Shown in pieces: positions 37,649 to 49,766 of a stretch of 64,000 bases of DNA; position 1 is the first letter of the stretch, and every line of letters starts with the position of its first letter. The notes below the pieces were generated by a model. The model was not told where the DNA came from. It saw only the letters and a list, made by a program, of their open reading frames with translations, and did no database searches. Source of the stretch: Pandoraea cepalis (GTDB taxonomy: Bacteria; Pseudomonadota; Gammaproteobacteria; Burkholderiales; Burkholderiaceae); the NCBI RefSeq assembly GCF_902459665.1, contig NZ_CABPSL010000016.1:62001-126000 (forward strand), given 5' to 3'. The position numbers were made by a program, and so were the translations under genes.

Positions 37649-38869
37649 ATGTCGCGTATAACGCAGCCCCGCCGCTGGCACTGGCAAGGTCGCGATGCCC
37701 AGGGGCAACGCCGGCGCGGCGAGGTGCTCGCCCACGGTGAAGCCGCCGCGCGTTTGCTGCTGCGCGGCCAGCCCATGACGATCACGCATTTGCGGCCGGG
37801 TCGCCGGCATATGCCCTCCGGACGCGTCGGAACGGCCGATGCCACCGATCTGGTTCGACGCCTCGCCACGTTGCTCGGTGCAGGGGTGCCGCTCACGTCA
37901 GCCCTCGACGTACTCGCGCGTGGCGCCCATACGCGAGGGCTCAAGCGGCTCGCGTCCGATATCGGACTGGACGTCGGGCGCGGTCATCCGTTGGCACACG
38001 CGATGGCGCAGGCCAGCCACCGCTTCAGCGGCGTCGACTGTCAGTTGATTGCCGCCGCCGAACTGAGCGGTCAGCTCGGCCCAACGCTGGCGCGTCTGAG
38101 TGCGCACTACGATCACACACGAACGGTGCGAGAGAAGCTCCAGCGCGCGCTTGCCTATCCGCTGACGGTGCTGGTCGTCGCATTGGCCGTCGTGATGGCG
38201 CTGCTGCAGTGGGTGATCCCGGAGTTCGAGCGCCTGTTCGCCAGCGCCGCCGGTGGCGGCATGCCCCTGCCGCCGCTCACGCGATGGCTCATTGACCTCT
38301 CGCGAGCGTCGCTGACAAACGGGCCGTGGCTGCTGGTCGGCCTGGGCACCGCCGGGCTGGTCGTCGCGGCGGCATTGCGCCGCAGTCCCCGAACGCGGCG
38401 TCTCCGGGATCGCCTGCTCTTGCAACTGCCGGGTGCAGGACGCATCCTGTGCATGCTGAGCGCTGCCCGGTGGGCCAGAACCCTTGGGACGTTGCTCGAC
38501 GCGGGCGTCGCGCTTCCCGACGCGATGGACGCCGCTGCGAGCGCATGCGGCAACCTCGTCATGCAGCGCGCGGCGCATGACGTGCACCGGGAAGTTGCCC
38601 GAGGTGTGCGTCTGGCGACCTCGCTCGAGGCCGATGCGCACTGGCCCCTGATCATCGCGCAACTGACCGTGATCGGGGAGGAATCGGGTACACTCGGGCG
38701 CATGCTCAACCAGGCCGCCGGCCTGCTCGACGAAGACGCTTCGCACGCGCTGGTCAGTGCCTATGCGGCGCTCGAACCGATAATGATTACGCTTCTTGGC
38801 CTGCTGATCGGCGGCATGGTCCTCGCCATGTACCTGCCGATGTTCCAACTCGGATACGGTGTCGCATGA
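37649..38869 (+). CDS. pilC: Type II secretion/type IV pilus inner-membrane platform protein
   Basis: The GspF/PilC platform that the PilB ATPase acts on. The 406-residue protein has two T2SSF repeats: LVRRLATLLGAGVPLTSAL near residue 75 and ARWARTLGTLLDAGVALPDAM near residue 275. Hydrophobic helices lie after each repeat, including LTVLVVALAVVMALLQWVIP and TLLGLLIGGMVLAMYLPMF. The stop codon overlaps the pilD start as ATGA. pilB ends 117 bases upstream. Confidence 0.92.
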   Translation: MSRITQPRRWHWQGRDAQGQRRRGEVLAHGEAAARLLLRGQPMTITHLRPGRRHMPSGRVGTADATDLVRRLATLLGAGVPLTSALDVLARGAHTRGLKRLASDIGLDVGRGHPLAHAMAQASHRFSGVDCQLIAAAELSGQLGPTLARLSAHYDHTRTVREKLQRALAYPLTVLVVALAVVMALLQWVIPEFERLFASAAGGGMPLPPLTRWLIDLSRASLTNGPWLLVGLGTAGLVVAAALRRSPRTRRLRDRLLLQLPGAGRILCMLSAARWARTLGTLLDAGVALPDAMDAAASACGNLVMQRAAHDVHREVARGVRLATSLEADAHWPLIIAQLTVIGEESGTLGRMLNQAAGLLDEDASHALVSAYAALEPIMITLLGLLIGGMVLAMYLPMFQLGYGVA

Positions 38870-39708
38870 ACGGTTACGCAGAGCTGCTACGGGTCGATTG
38901 GCTGGCGGAACTGGCACCTCACTGGCGCCTTGCGCTGTTCGCCGCCTTGGGCGTCGTCGCCGGGCTCGGTCTCGATGCCGTCGTGCGGCGCGTGCCCGCG
39001 GCGATCGAACGGGCGTGGCTGGAAGAGATGCAGGCAGTCGATGCCACGAACGCATCGGCCCTGCGCGCTCCCTTTCATCAAGCTGCCCCGCCGTCCGCCT
39101 CGATGGCGCTCACCGCCCCACTCGCAGCACCTCCCGCCCCGTTGGCAGACGCCGCCGCGCCTCGCCGCTGGCAACTCTCACTCCTCAGCGGCGCGTTGAG
39201 CGTCGCCGTGGCGTGGCGCTTCGGCCCGACCTGGCAGAGCCTCGGCGCACTCGGACTCGTCTGGACACTCATTGCGCTCGCGTACATCGACCACGATACG
39301 CAACTCCTGCCCGACATCCTCACGCTGCCGCTGTTGTGGGCAGGCCTGCTGTGCAACCTCGGGCACTGGTTCGCCGCGCTCCCGGCGGCGGTCGTCGGGG
39401 CCGCGACCGGCTACCTGAGCCTGTGGGCGTTGTATTGGGTGTACTGGTGGCTGCGTCGGCGTGAGGGCATGGGCTTCGGCGACTTCAAGCTCTACGCGGC
39501 GCTGGGTGCGTGGTTCGGCTGGACCGCCCTGCTACAGATTCTGCTGCTCGCCTGTGCGCTCGCCATCGTGATCGCCGGCACCGCCTGGCTCACCGGACGG
39601 CTGCGCAGCGATCAAATGTTTCCTTTCGGCGCCTTTCTCGCCGCCGCAGGCATCGCCACGCTGTTTGGCGGCAATGGCCTGTTGATCTGGATTGGAGGAA
39701 CGCCATGA
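38866..39708 (+). CDS. pilD: Prepilin peptidase lacking the cysteine/methyltransferase module
   Basis: Cleaves prepilin leader peptides in the inner membrane. The peptidase half is intact: the first aspartate lies in [12 protein letters not shown] (residues 140-150) and the second in GMGFGDFK (Asp206), with about seven hydrophobic helices. The N-terminal region that in PilD holds the paired CxxC motifs and the N-methyltransferase is replaced by an Ala/Pro-rich stretch at residues 65-100 with no cysteines at all. At 280 residues overall length is near normal, so this is replacement, not deletion. It overlaps pilC and coaE by 4 bases each (ATGA). Confidence 0.9.
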   Translation: MNGYAELLRVDWLAELAPHWRLALFAALGVVAGLGLDAVVRRVPAAIERAWLEEMQAVDATNASALRAPFHQAAPPSASMALTAPLAAPPAPLADAAAPRRWQLSLLSGALSVAVAWRFGPTWQSLGALGLVWTLIALAYIDHDTQLLPDILTLPLLWAGLLCNLGHWFAALPAAVVGAATGYLSLWALYWVYWWLRRREGMGFGDFKLYAALGAWFGWTALLQILLLACALAIVIAGTAWLTGRLRSDQMFPFGAFLAAAGIATLFGGNGLLIWIGGTP

Positions 39709-40319
39709 CTTACGCCATCGGCCTGACCGGCGGCATCGGCAGCGGCAAGACGACGGTCGCCAACCTGTTCGCCACGCACGGCATCGCCATCATCGACACC
39801 GACGCCATCGCGCACAGCATCACCGCTCCGGGCGGCGCGGCCATGCCTGCGATCCGACGCGAGTTCGGCGACGCCTTTGTCGCCCCGGACGGCTCGCTCG
39901 ACCGCGCACGCATGCGTGACGCCGTCTTCACGGACGATGCGGCCAGAGCGCGTTTGGAGGCCATTACCCACCCGTTGATTCGCACGGAGTGCGAGCGTGC
40001 CGCCAGCGACGCCCAAGGGCCCTATCTGATTTTCGTCGTGCCCCTGCTGGTGGAATCCGGGAAGTGGCGAGAGCGCGTGCAGCGCGTGCTCGTCGTCGAT
40101 TGCACCGAGCAGACGCAGATCGCGCGCGTCATGTCCCGTAATGGCTTCACGCGCGACCAAGTGCAGGCGATCATGGCGCGTCAGGCAAGTCGGGCGCAGC
40201 GGCTCGCCGCCGCCGACGACGTCATCGACAACGATGCCCAGCATGCCCCACTCGCCCCACAGGTCGACCGTTTGCATGCGGCGTATCTGAAGTTTGCGGC
40301 GCAGGCCGAAGGCCGTTGA
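39705..40319 (+). CDS. coaE: Dephospho-CoA kinase
   Basis: Phosphorylates dephospho-CoA to coenzyme A, the last step of CoA synthesis. The 204-residue protein starts [20 protein letters not shown], with the P-loop at residues 9-16. The substrate-binding [12 protein letters not shown] follows, with the lid-region arginine in [12 protein letters not shown]. The ATG at 39705 overlaps the pilD stop and has GGAGG just upstream. pilD-coaE-zapD-yacG is a conserved proteobacterial order. Confidence 0.96.
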   Translation: MTYAIGLTGGIGSGKTTVANLFATHGIAIIDTDAIAHSITAPGGAAMPAIRREFGDAFVAPDGSLDRARMRDAVFTDDAARARLEAITHPLIRTECERAASDAQGPYLIFVVPLLVESGKWRERVQRVLVVDCTEQTQIARVMSRNGFTRDQVQAIMARQASRAQRLAAADDVIDNDAQHAPLAPQVDRLHAAYLKFAAQAEGR

Positions 40320-40325
40320 TCGACG

Positions 40326-40350
40326 GCGGCGCTCACTTGAACAGCGCCGC
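40326..40350 (+). terminator. Possible terminator after coaE
   Basis: GCGGCGCT at 40326-40333 pairs with AGCGCCGC at 40343-40350 around a 9-base loop, 6 bases after the coaE stop. No U-tract follows, so this is weak. Confidence 0.4.
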
Positions 40351-40386
40351 TCGCACGCCCTGCCTTCGACCGAGCGCCCACGCGCG

Positions 40387-40416
40387 TTGCGCCTCGACAG
40401 ATTCCGGCATTAGAAT
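40387..40416 (+). promoter_or_regulatory. Candidate promoter for zapD-yacG
   Basis: TTGCGC at 40387-40392 and TAGAAT at 40411-40416, 18 bases apart. The -10 is good and the -35 poor. The predicted start lies about 37 bases before the zapD start. Confidence 0.4.
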
Positions 40417-40459
40417 GTCGCCATTACGCTGAAAAGCGCCAACTTCTGGGCCAACGCGC

Positions 40460-41215
40460 TTGATCCTGTACGAATATCCGCTCAACGAACGCATTCGCAC
40501 GCTGCTTCGGCTGGAAGAGCTGTTCGGGCGCTTTGCCTTTTTCGTCGGGCAGGATCAGCCGCTCGATCATCACGCGGCGCTGATCACGATGTTCGAGATT
40601 GCCGACATCGCCGGACGCACCGACCTGAAGAACGAACTGGTCAAGGAACTCGACCGGCAACGTCAGACGCTGACCACCTATCGCGGCAATCCCGATATCG
40701 CCTCCGACGCGCTCGAACAGTTCATCGGCGAAGTCGAGTTGGCGATCGCGAACCTCAACCAGATTCCCGGCAAGCCCGGCCAGCATCTGAACGACAACGA
40801 ATGGCTAGCCAGCATTCGCAGCCGCTCGGTGATCCCCGGCGGCACGTGCCGCTTCGACCTTCCGTCGTATTACGCCTGGCGTCACAACCATGCCGAGCAG
40901 CGCCGTCAGGACATCGATAAATGGATTGGCCCGCTGTTTCCGATACGCGACGCCCTTGGCATCGTGCTGGGGCTCGCCCGGGAGTCCGGTCACGCCAGCA
41001 AGGCGATGGCGCAGCAAGGCAGCTACCAGCAGATGCTGACCGGCCGTGTCTATCAACTGATGCAGGTGAGAGTGGCGCCCGAGTTGCGGGTCATTCCCGA
41101 AGCCAGCGCCAACAAGTACATGCTGTGGGTGCGCTTCACCACACAGGACGGCGATCTCAAACCGCGTCCGGTCGACAGCGACGTGCCGTTCCTGCTCACG
41201 CTCTGCAATCTCTAA
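40460..41215 (+). CDS. zapD: Cell division protein ZapD
   Basis: Binds and bundles FtsZ filaments, stabilising the Z ring. The 251-residue protein starts at TTG 40460 and reads [20 protein letters not shown], the conserved ZapD N-terminus; no ATG fits. Further family blocks are [17 protein letters not shown] and [14 protein letters not shown]. It is followed by yacG after 4 bases, so the two are co-transcribed. FtsZ itself is at 49767. Confidence 0.95.
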   Translation: MILYEYPLNERIRTLLRLEELFGRFAFFVGQDQPLDHHAALITMFEIADIAGRTDLKNELVKELDRQRQTLTTYRGNPDIASDALEQFIGEVELAIANLNQIPGKPGQHLNDNEWLASIRSRSVIPGGTCRFDLPSYYAWRHNHAEQRRQDIDKWIGPLFPIRDALGIVLGLARESGHASKAMAQQGSYQQMLTGRVYQLMQVRVAPELRVIPEASANKYMLWVRFTTQDGDLKPRPVDSDVPFLLTLCNL

Positions 41216-41219
41216 ATCC

Positions 41220-41414
41220 ATGACGACCGTCGTCAACTGCCCGACCTGCGGCAAGAAAGTGGTTTGGGGACCCGAGGCGAAATTCCGCCCATTCTGCTCG
41301 GAGCGTTGCAAGCAGATCGACATCGGCGCTTGGGCGGCAGAGAAGTACACGATCCCCGCCGACTCGCCCGACGATCCCTCGCAAGACGCCCCGCTCGACC
41401 CGACGCAGCGCTAA
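41220..41414 (+). CDS. yacG: DNA gyrase inhibitor YacG (zinc-binding)
   Basis: A small zinc protein that in E. coli binds GyrB and blocks gyrase-DNA contact. The 64-residue protein has four cysteines: 7 and 10 (CPTC), 26 and 30 (FCSERC), with the [11 protein letters not shown] helix after them, all typical. It lies 4 bases after zapD and ends before a strong terminator. Confidence 0.95.
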   Translation: MTTVVNCPTCGKKVVWGPEAKFRPFCSERCKQIDIGAWAAEKYTIPADSPDDPSQDAPLDPTQR

Positions 41415-41463
41415 TGCGCTGATGCCGCACAGCGCGCACGGACGACCCTCATCCCACCCAACG

Positions 41464-41491
41464 CAAAAGGCACCCTCGCGGGTGCCTTTTG
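41464..41491. terminator. Bidirectional terminator between yacG and the MutT gene
   Basis: CAAAAGGCACCC at 41464-41475 pairs with its complement at 41480-41491 around the loop TCGC, a 12-bp stem with flanking A and T runs, between convergent genes. Confidence 0.85.
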
Positions 41492-41545
41492 TGCGTCTGG
41501 GAGCGCGCTCGGAACCGCGGCGTCACCGGTCAACCGGTCAATCGA

Positions 41546-42019
41546 TCACTCGGCAGCGTCGCGACTGGCCACTACGGCCGCCCCCGACGACTTCGCGGCG
41601 AGCTCCTCCGAGAGCCAGCTCAGCGGCGGCAGCGCCGCCGGCAGCAACGGCTCCACGCTCACCGGCGGGCGCTGCCATGCCAGTGCCTGCCCTTCCTTGC
41701 CGTGCGGCTCACCCTGCCACGCGGTGACTTTGCAGAAATGCAGACGCACATAGGCATGGGGGTAATCGTGTTCGAGGACGCGCCACGGCGCGCAACGCTC
41801 CACCGTCACCCCCAGTTCCTCGTGCAGTTCACGCGCGAGCGCCGCGGCGACCGACTCGCCTGCCTCCAGCTTACCCCCCGGAAACTCCCAATAACCCGCG
41901 TACGGCTTGCCCGCCGGACGCTGACCGAGGAGCACCGAGCCATCCGCGCGCACCATCACGCCGACGGCCACTTCCGTGATGGGACGCCCATCGGGCGCAT
42001 ATCGTTTCGACACTGTCAT
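41546..42019 (-). CDS. mutT: MutT-type Nudix hydrolase (8-oxo-dGTP diphosphatase-like)
   Basis: Hydrolyses oxidised or canonical nucleoside triphosphates. From the ATG at 42017-42019 (MTVSKRYAPDGRPITEVAVG) the product is 157 residues. The Nudix box is complete in order (GGKLEAGESVAAALARELHE then EELG). FPGG just before it and WRVLEHDYPHAYVRLHF after it fit the MutT/CTP-pyrophosphohydrolase group. An upstream ATG at 42085 would add 22 residues with no family match. It is downstream of the DUF815 ATPase on the same strand. E. coli-type mutT also sits close to secA. Confidence 0.85.
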   Translation of the reverse strand: MTVSKRYAPDGRPITEVAVGVMVRADGSVLLGQRPAGKPYAGYWEFPGGKLEAGESVAAALARELHEELGVTVERCAPWRVLEHDYPHAYVRLHFCKVTAWQGEPHGKEGQALAWQRPPVSVEPLLPAALPPLSWLSEELAAKSSGAAVVASRDAAE

Positions 42020-42120
42020 AGTCCTTCGCCATCCTTGCGCCATCTGCGCTGCCTGCGGATTTCCCGATCGAACGGCGCATGTCATGGCCGATGGGCCACG
42101 GCGCCCCGCTCGACCGCACG

Positions 42121-43002
42121 TTACGAGGCGTGTGACCCGCTCCGAAGCTTGCCCGCCCAGTCGCGAGCGAACTGGAAAGCCACGCGCCCCGAACGCGAAC
42201 CGCGCTCGAGCGCCCAGATCAGGGCTTCATGACGCGCCGATTCCGTTTGATCCGCCGGCACGCCAAAATGCTGCAACCAGTGGCCGACGATCGTCAGGTA
42301 GTCGTCCTGCTTGAACGGGTAAAAGCTCACCCACAGCCCGAATCGCTCGGACAACGAGATCTTCTCTTCGATCACTTCACCCGGATGAATCTCCCCGTCA
42401 TCGGTGTGGCGATAGCTTTCGTTGTCCTTCATGTACTCGGGCAACAGATGACGGCGATTCGACGTCGCGTAGATCAGCACATTGTCCGACTGCGCGGCCA
42501 CCGAGCCGTCGAGCGCAACCTTCAGCGCCTTGTAGCCCGACTCACCATCTTCAAACGACAGGTCGTCGCAGAACACAACGAAGCGCTCGGGACGCTGCGA
42601 AATCAGATCGACAATATCCCCCAGATCGACCAGGTCATCCTTGTCGACTTCGATCAGACGCAGGCCTTCCGAGGCGTACTGATTCAGGCAAGCCTTGATC
42701 AGTGACGACTTGCCCGTGCCGCGCGCACCGGTGAGCAACACGTTGTTGGCCGGCTCGCCATGCACAAACTGACGCGTATTCTGTTCGATCAGCCCTTTCT
42801 GGCGCTCGATATTCTGCAGATCGCCCAGCGTGATCGTCGACACATGCGCCACGGGCTGCAGAAATCCGCGCCCCTGTTTCTTGCGCCAGCGAAAGGCCAC
42901 CGCGGCGCTCCAGTCGATCTCGGGAGTGGCCGGCGGCAACATCACCTCCAGCCGGGCCAGCACGCCTTCCGCGCGCGTGAGGAACTGCTCCAACTTGTCC
43001 AT
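42121..43002 (-). CDS. DUF815-family AAA-type ATPase
   Basis: Unknown function. The 293-residue P-loop ATPase has Walker A GARGTGKSSL at about residues 91-100, Walker B FVVFCDDLSFE and a sensor-1-like LIYATSNRRHLLPEYM. The C-terminal part with ERFGLWVSFYPF and RSGRVAFQFARDW is characteristic of DUF815 proteins. No membrane segment or signal peptide. It stands between argJ and the MutT gene in the minus direction, an arrangement I recall in Burkholderiales (secA-argJ-ATPase-mutT). Confidence 0.88.
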   Translation of the reverse strand: MDKLEQFLTRAEGVLARLEVMLPPATPEIDWSAAVAFRWRKKQGRGFLQPVAHVSTITLGDLQNIERQKGLIEQNTRQFVHGEPANNVLLTGARGTGKSSLIKACLNQYASEGLRLIEVDKDDLVDLGDIVDLISQRPERFVVFCDDLSFEDGESGYKALKVALDGSVAAQSDNVLIYATSNRRHLLPEYMKDNESYRHTDDGEIHPGEVIEEKISLSERFGLWVSFYPFKQDDYLTIVGHWLQHFGVPADQTESARHEALIWALERGSRSGRVAFQFARDWAGKLRSGSHAS

Positions 43003-43208
43003 GCTTCGAAATCCCCGCGCCGCTCACGGGCGCTTGTGTCGATGCTTCGTCGTGTTGTCGTTTCCTTTCGCTGCCCGCCGCGGTGCTTTTGTCACCTGCC
43101 GGCGATGGGCCGATACTGCCGGCCAGTGCCGCTGACGCAGGGCCGACGCCGATCGGGCATCGACACGCGGCGCCCCCGGTGGGAGGCGCGCGGCGCTCGC
43201 GTCAGGGC

Positions 43209-44438
43209 TTAGGAACGGTAATCCGCGTTGATGCTCACGTAGTCGTGCGAGAGGTCGCACGTCCACAACGTGGCGGCGGCGGCGCCGCGCCCGAGCACCA
43301 CGCGGACCGTGATTTCGCTTTGCTTCATCACGCGCTGTCCCTCTTCCTCGCGATAGTCGGCATTGCGGCCGCCCGCGCGGGCGACCAGCACGTCGTCGAG
43401 ATAGAGGTCGACCTTGCTGACGTCGAGGTCGTTCACCCCCGCATATCCGATGGCGGCCAGAATGCGGCCCAGATTCGGATCGGACGCGTAAAACGCCGTC
43501 TTCACCAGCGGCGAATGCCCGATGGCATAGGCGATCTGACGGCACTCCGCCACATCGCGGCCGCCCTCGACCGTCACGGTGATGAATTTGGTCGCGCCTT
43601 CGCCGTCGCGCACGATCAATTGCGCCAATTCCTGCGAGATCGACAGCAAGGCGTCGCGGAACGCGGCAAAGGCAGGCGTGTCCGTGCTGGCGATTTCCGG
43701 CAGATCGGTCTGACCCGTGGCCGCGACGATAAACGAATCGTTGGTCGACGTATCGCCGTCGATGGTGATGGCGTTGAACGAACGATCCGCCACGTACTTG
43801 ACGAGCGCGTCGAGCACCGGCTGCGCCACGCGCGCGTTGGTGCCCACAAAGCCGAGCATGGTTGCCATGTTCGGCTTGATCATGCCCGCCCCCTTGCTGA
43901 TACCGGTGAGGACGAGGGTCTTGCCTTCGATCACGATCTCACGCGAGGCGGCTTTCGGCAGCGTATCGGTCGTCATGATCGATTGCGCTGCCTCGTACCA
44001 GTGCGCAGACGCCAGATTGGCAATGGCTTGCGGCAGACCGGCGACCAAACGGTCAACCGGGAGCGGTTCGAGGATCACGCCGGTCGAGAACGGCAAAATC
44101 TGGTTCGGATTGACCGACAACAGTTTGGCGAGCGCGTCGCACGTTGCCCGCGTGGCGACCATGCCTGGTTCGCCGGTGCCTGCGTTGGCGTTGCCCGTGT
44201 TGACGACAAGCGCGCGAATGCCCGCCTGCGCGGCCAGATGGGCCTTGCAGACCGTCACCGGCGCCGCGCAGAAGCGGTTCGTCGTGAAAACGCCTGACAC
44301 CGTGCTACCGGGGGCCAGTCGCATGACCAGCACGTCCTTACGGTTCGGCTTGCGGATATTGGCTTCGGCCCAGCCCAGTTCGACGCCGGGCACGGCGCGC
44401 AGTTGGGAGGCTTCGATCGAGGGGAAATTGACGGCCAT
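43209..44438 (-). CDS. argJ: Bifunctional ornithine acetyltransferase / N-acetylglutamate synthase
   Basis: Transfers acetyl from N-acetylornithine to glutamate in the cyclic arginine pathway; the bifunctional form can also use acetyl-CoA. The 409-residue precursor self-cleaves before the nucleophilic threonine in NMATMLGF (about residue 190), preceded by [10 protein letters not shown], into alpha and beta chains. [11 protein letters not shown] and the C-terminal [15 protein letters not shown] are also typical. Mono- versus bifunctional status is assumed from betaproteobacterial homologues. It follows secA after a hairpin terminator. Confidence 0.95.
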   Translation of the reverse strand: MAVNFPSIEASQLRAVPGVELGWAEANIRKPNRKDVLVMRLAPGSTVSGVFTTNRFCAAPVTVCKAHLAAQAGIRALVVNTGNANAGTGEPGMVATRATCDALAKLLSVNPNQILPFSTGVILEPLPVDRLVAGLPQAIANLASAHWYEAAQSIMTTDTLPKAASREIVIEGKTLVLTGISKGAGMIKPNMATMLGFVGTNARVAQPVLDALVKYVADRSFNAITIDGDTSTNDSFIVAATGQTDLPEIASTDTPAFAAFRDALLSISQELAQLIVRDGEGATKFITVTVEGGRDVAECRQIAYAIGHSPLVKTAFYASDPNLGRILAAIGYAGVNDLDVSKVDLYLDDVLVARAGGRNADYREEEGQRVMKQSEITVRVVLGRGAAAATLWTCDLSHDYVSINADYRS

Positions 44439-44554
44439 GTGGGTTCGCCCGCGAGAGATGAGCGTTACAGCTCCCGCCCTGGCGATGTCGGCACGACACT
44501 CCGCCGGGGCGGCGGTTGATCGGTGCGGCCGGTCGAAAAACCGGCGCTACAAAC

Positions 44555-44587
44555 GACGCGGCGCCGATCCTGAGTCGGCGCCGCGTC
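44555..44587 (-). terminator. Terminator after secA
   Basis: GACGCGGCGCCGA at 44555-44567 pairs perfectly with 44575-44587 around a 7-base loop, a 13-bp stem 14 bases after the secA stop. The minus-strand continuation GTTTGTAG is moderately U-rich. A smaller GCCGGT/ACCGGC hairpin follows. Confidence 0.65.
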
Positions 44588-44601
44588 GATCGGTTCACAT
44601 C

Positions 44602-47397
<2,796 letters not shown>

Positions 47398-47702
47398 CGG
47401 ATCACTGGTTAGGGCGGCAAATGTCGTTCGCAATCGTGCAGTCGGTCGGCAAACTTCGCAACGCTTCAGGGGTTTTGCCCCACGCGTGCCGAATCGCCCA
47501 ACGCGCCTGCGCGCTGCGGGTCACCGGTGTTTGGCACTCAGGCCTCTCGCCGGTTCGATACCTATACTAAAAAAAGGATTCTAGCATGCTGTCATGGCGC
47601 GTCCCGCTGGCCTCGGACGCGGGCCGTCCGGCGTTTTCGGCGTTCGGACCGAGGTGACGCCCGATGGCGGGGTAAAATACGCGGCAACCTCTGTCTCATC
47701 AT
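47398..47702. other. Divergent region between secA and dciA
   Basis: 305 bases without a supportable gene. It contains an AT-rich patch at 47558-47585 with TATACT (47563-47568, plus) and a TAAAAT (47673-47678, plus) close to dciA. None pairs with a convincing -35, so promoters for secA and dciA are presumed but not located. Confidence 0.5.
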
Positions 47703-48170
47703 ATGAAACGACCCAAAGCTCCCCGCGTTGCCCGCCCGCTCACCGATCTGCTGTGCGCCTCCGACGGCGCCGGCTCTTTGCTGGCCGCCGCCGAACAACT
47801 GGGTCGACTTGAGCGAGACGTACACGCGTTGTTGCCCGCCGCGCTCAGCGGCAGCGTCCGGCTAGCACCGCCGCGCGAGGGCGCCCTGGTCTTCCTCGTC
47901 GCCAATAATGCACTGGCGGCTCGGCTGCGCCAGCAAACGCCGTCGCTGATCGAGGGGCTGGCGACACGCGGTTGGCTGATTCGCACGATCCGGATCCGTG
48001 TGAGCATCACGGCGCCCGAACCCCAGAAGCCGCCCAAGGAGGCGCGCCTGTCCCGGCAGGGCCTCGTCAGCCTGCGCGATCTGCGCGACGCGCTGGAGCC
48101 ATCCCCGCTTCGCGATGCCCTGGCTCGCCTGGTGGCCCGCCATTCCTACGGCGGTCCGCGCAAGCCTTGA
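47703..48170 (+). CDS. dciA: DciA-like DUF721 protein (helicase-operator family)
   Basis: A 155-residue basic protein with the DUF721 N-terminal half (RPLTDLLCASDGAGSLLAAAEQL, VFLVANNALAARLRQQTPSL) and a Pro/Lys-rich linker. DciA loads or operates the replicative helicase DnaB in bacteria lacking DnaC. The gene's position between lpxC and secA matches dciA in many proteobacteria. In some relatives an M23 peptidase gene sits between this gene and secA; none is present here. The functional name rests on family and position. Confidence 0.75.
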   Translation: MKRPKAPRVARPLTDLLCASDGAGSLLAAAEQLGRLERDVHALLPAALSGSVRLAPPREGALVFLVANNALAARLRQQTPSLIEGLATRGWLIRTIRIRVSITAPEPQKPPKEARLSRQGLVSLRDLRDALEPSPLRDALARLVARHSYGGPRKP

Positions 48171-48236
48171 ATCCGTCGGTCGCCATGGCGCGACGCATTC
48201 AAGCGCAACGCCGATTTGGCACGCGCGTCAAATAAA

Positions 48237-48260
48237 AAAGCGCCGCAGAGTCGGCGCTTT
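48237..48260. terminator. Bidirectional terminator between dciA and lpxC
   Basis: AAAGCGCCG at 48237-48245 pairs with CGGCGCTTT at 48252-48260, with a 6-base loop. A runs of A before and CGTTTTG after provide U-tracts on both strands. Confidence 0.8.
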
Positions 48261-48313
48261 CGTTTTGTTACATCCGCGCCCCACCCGCCGGCGCTTCCTA
48301 TGGCCTGCGCGAT

Positions 48314-49228
48314 TTACGCGAACTGGGTCTGCGGCTCGAACTGGAAGCCGCGCGGTGCGTCTTCGGCGTGCTCGAACGTGACAATCTCGTAGGCCTCTTG
48401 TGCGAGTAGCTCGCGCAAGAGCTGGTTGTTCAGACCGTGCCCCGACTTGTACGCCGTGTAGGACGCCAGCAGCGGATGGCCAATCACGTACAGGTCGCCG
48501 ATGGCGTCGAGCATCTTGTGCTTCACGAACTCGTCGTCGTAACGCAGTCCGTCGTTGTTCAGGATGCGGTACTCGTCGAGCACGATGGCGTTGTCCATGC
48601 TGCCGCCGCGCGCCAGGCCCAGTTCGCGCAGCATCTCGACCTCATGCGCAAAGCCGAACGTACGGGCGCGCGCAATCTCCTTCGCGTAGGACGTATCGGC
48701 AAAGTCGATCTCCAGCGCCTGACCGGTGCGATCGACCGCCGGGTGACGAAAATCGATGGTGAACTTGAGCTTGAAGCCTTCGTACGGCTCGAGACGGGCG
48801 AACTTGTCGCCTTCGCGAATCTCGATCGGCTTCGTCACACGAATGAATTTCTTGGCGGCCGCCTGCTCTTCGATGCCCGCCGACTGAATCAGGAAGACGA
48901 ACGTTGCTGCGCTGCCGTCCATGATTGGAATTTCTTCGGCCGTCACATCGACATACAGATTGTCGATGCCCAGCCCCGCGCATGCCGACATCAGGTGCTC
49001 CACAGTGGAGACCCGCGCGCCCTCTTTCTGCAGCACCGACGCAAGACGCGTGTCGCCAATCGCCATCGCCGACGCCGGAATCTCGACAGGAGGATTCAGA
49101 TCGGTACGGCAGAAGACGATGCCCGTGTTGGGCGGCGCCGGACGCAGCGACAACTCGACCTTGCGACCGGAGTGCAAGCCGATGCCGACTGTCTTGGCGA
49201 TGGATTTGAGAGTGCGCTGCTTGAGCAT
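48314..49228 (-). CDS. lpxC: UDP-3-O-acyl-N-acetylglucosamine deacetylase
   Basis: The committed step of lipid A synthesis, a zinc amidase. The 304-residue protein shows zinc ligands His78 (STVEHLMSA), His237 and Asp241 ([10 protein letters not shown]), general base Glu77 and catalytic His264 ([10 protein letters not shown]). It lies 538 bases beyond ftsZ, with its own extended -10 promoter. The ATG at 49226-49228 has no Shine-Dalgarno; the preceding leader is A/T-rich (TTTAAATAAATAGC). In E. coli LpxC level is set by FtsH proteolysis; nothing here shows that. Confidence 0.97.
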   Translation of the reverse strand: MLKQRTLKSIAKTVGIGLHSGRKVELSLRPAPPNTGIVFCRTDLNPPVEIPASAMAIGDTRLASVLQKEGARVSTVEHLMSACAGLGIDNLYVDVTAEEIPIMDGSAATFVFLIQSAGIEEQAAAKKFIRVTKPIEIREGDKFARLEPYEGFKLKFTIDFRHPAVDRTGQALEIDFADTSYAKEIARARTFGFAHEVEMLRELGLARGGSMDNAIVLDEYRILNNDGLRYDDEFVKHKMLDAIGDLYVIGHPLLASYTAYKSGHGLNNQLLRELLAQEAYEIVTFEHAEDAPRGFQFEPQTQFA

Positions 49229-49766
49229 GCTATTTATTTAAACTATCAGACGCTAGTGACCATAGATGCAATTATACCAGATGGAAGCCTTCATCGCTGT
49301 GCCACAAACGCAACGCTTCGTTACTAAACATTCCGAATTCTGCCGCATCGACTCGTCCACACCCCTATCGCGACACGAAATAGGCCGTTTCAAAAATCGA
49401 CATCAGGCCAAAGCCCGGGCGTCGCCCATCGTCGGGGCACCCCGGCCGCCGCGACGGAGGCATGCCGCAGCGGTCGGGGGACAGATCCGCGAGACCAGGT
49501 CAGGGATCCGAACGCTTACCCGTAACGTTCGTGACCTGTGAAGCGTAGACACCGCTTGCGACGCTGATTGTCGCAGCGATACGGCATCTCGCGTCTTCAC
49601 AACCTCGCCGTATCGTCATGCGGACTCGTACTGCGGCGCGCCATCCCCACGCCACACGGCATGGTCGTTGGAGCGACGACGAATCCTCACGACGACCTGC
49701 ATAGGCCTCGCGATTCCCAAGGTGCGGCGGCACCAGGCACTGGCACCTGGTCCGCGCGCGACCCTG
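49229..49766. other. 538-base gap between ftsZ and lpxC
   Basis: No supportable gene. It holds the lpxC promoter near 49271 and a short hairpin (ACCAGG/CCTGGT, 49732-49751) just after the ftsZ stop that may help end the cluster transcript. Other small inverted repeats are unremarkable. Confidence 0.55.
49271..49279 (-). promoter_or_regulatory. Extended -10 promoter of lpxC
   Basis: On the minus strand TGGTATAAT gives a perfect -10 with the TG extension, 43 bases before the lpxC ATG. No good -35 is present, as expected for this class. Confidence 0.55.

Noticed and set aside
49321-49700. A second small RNA in the ftsZ-lpxC gap
   Set aside because: A T-run on the minus strand at 49392-49396 lacks a proper stem before it, and no matching promoter is found.
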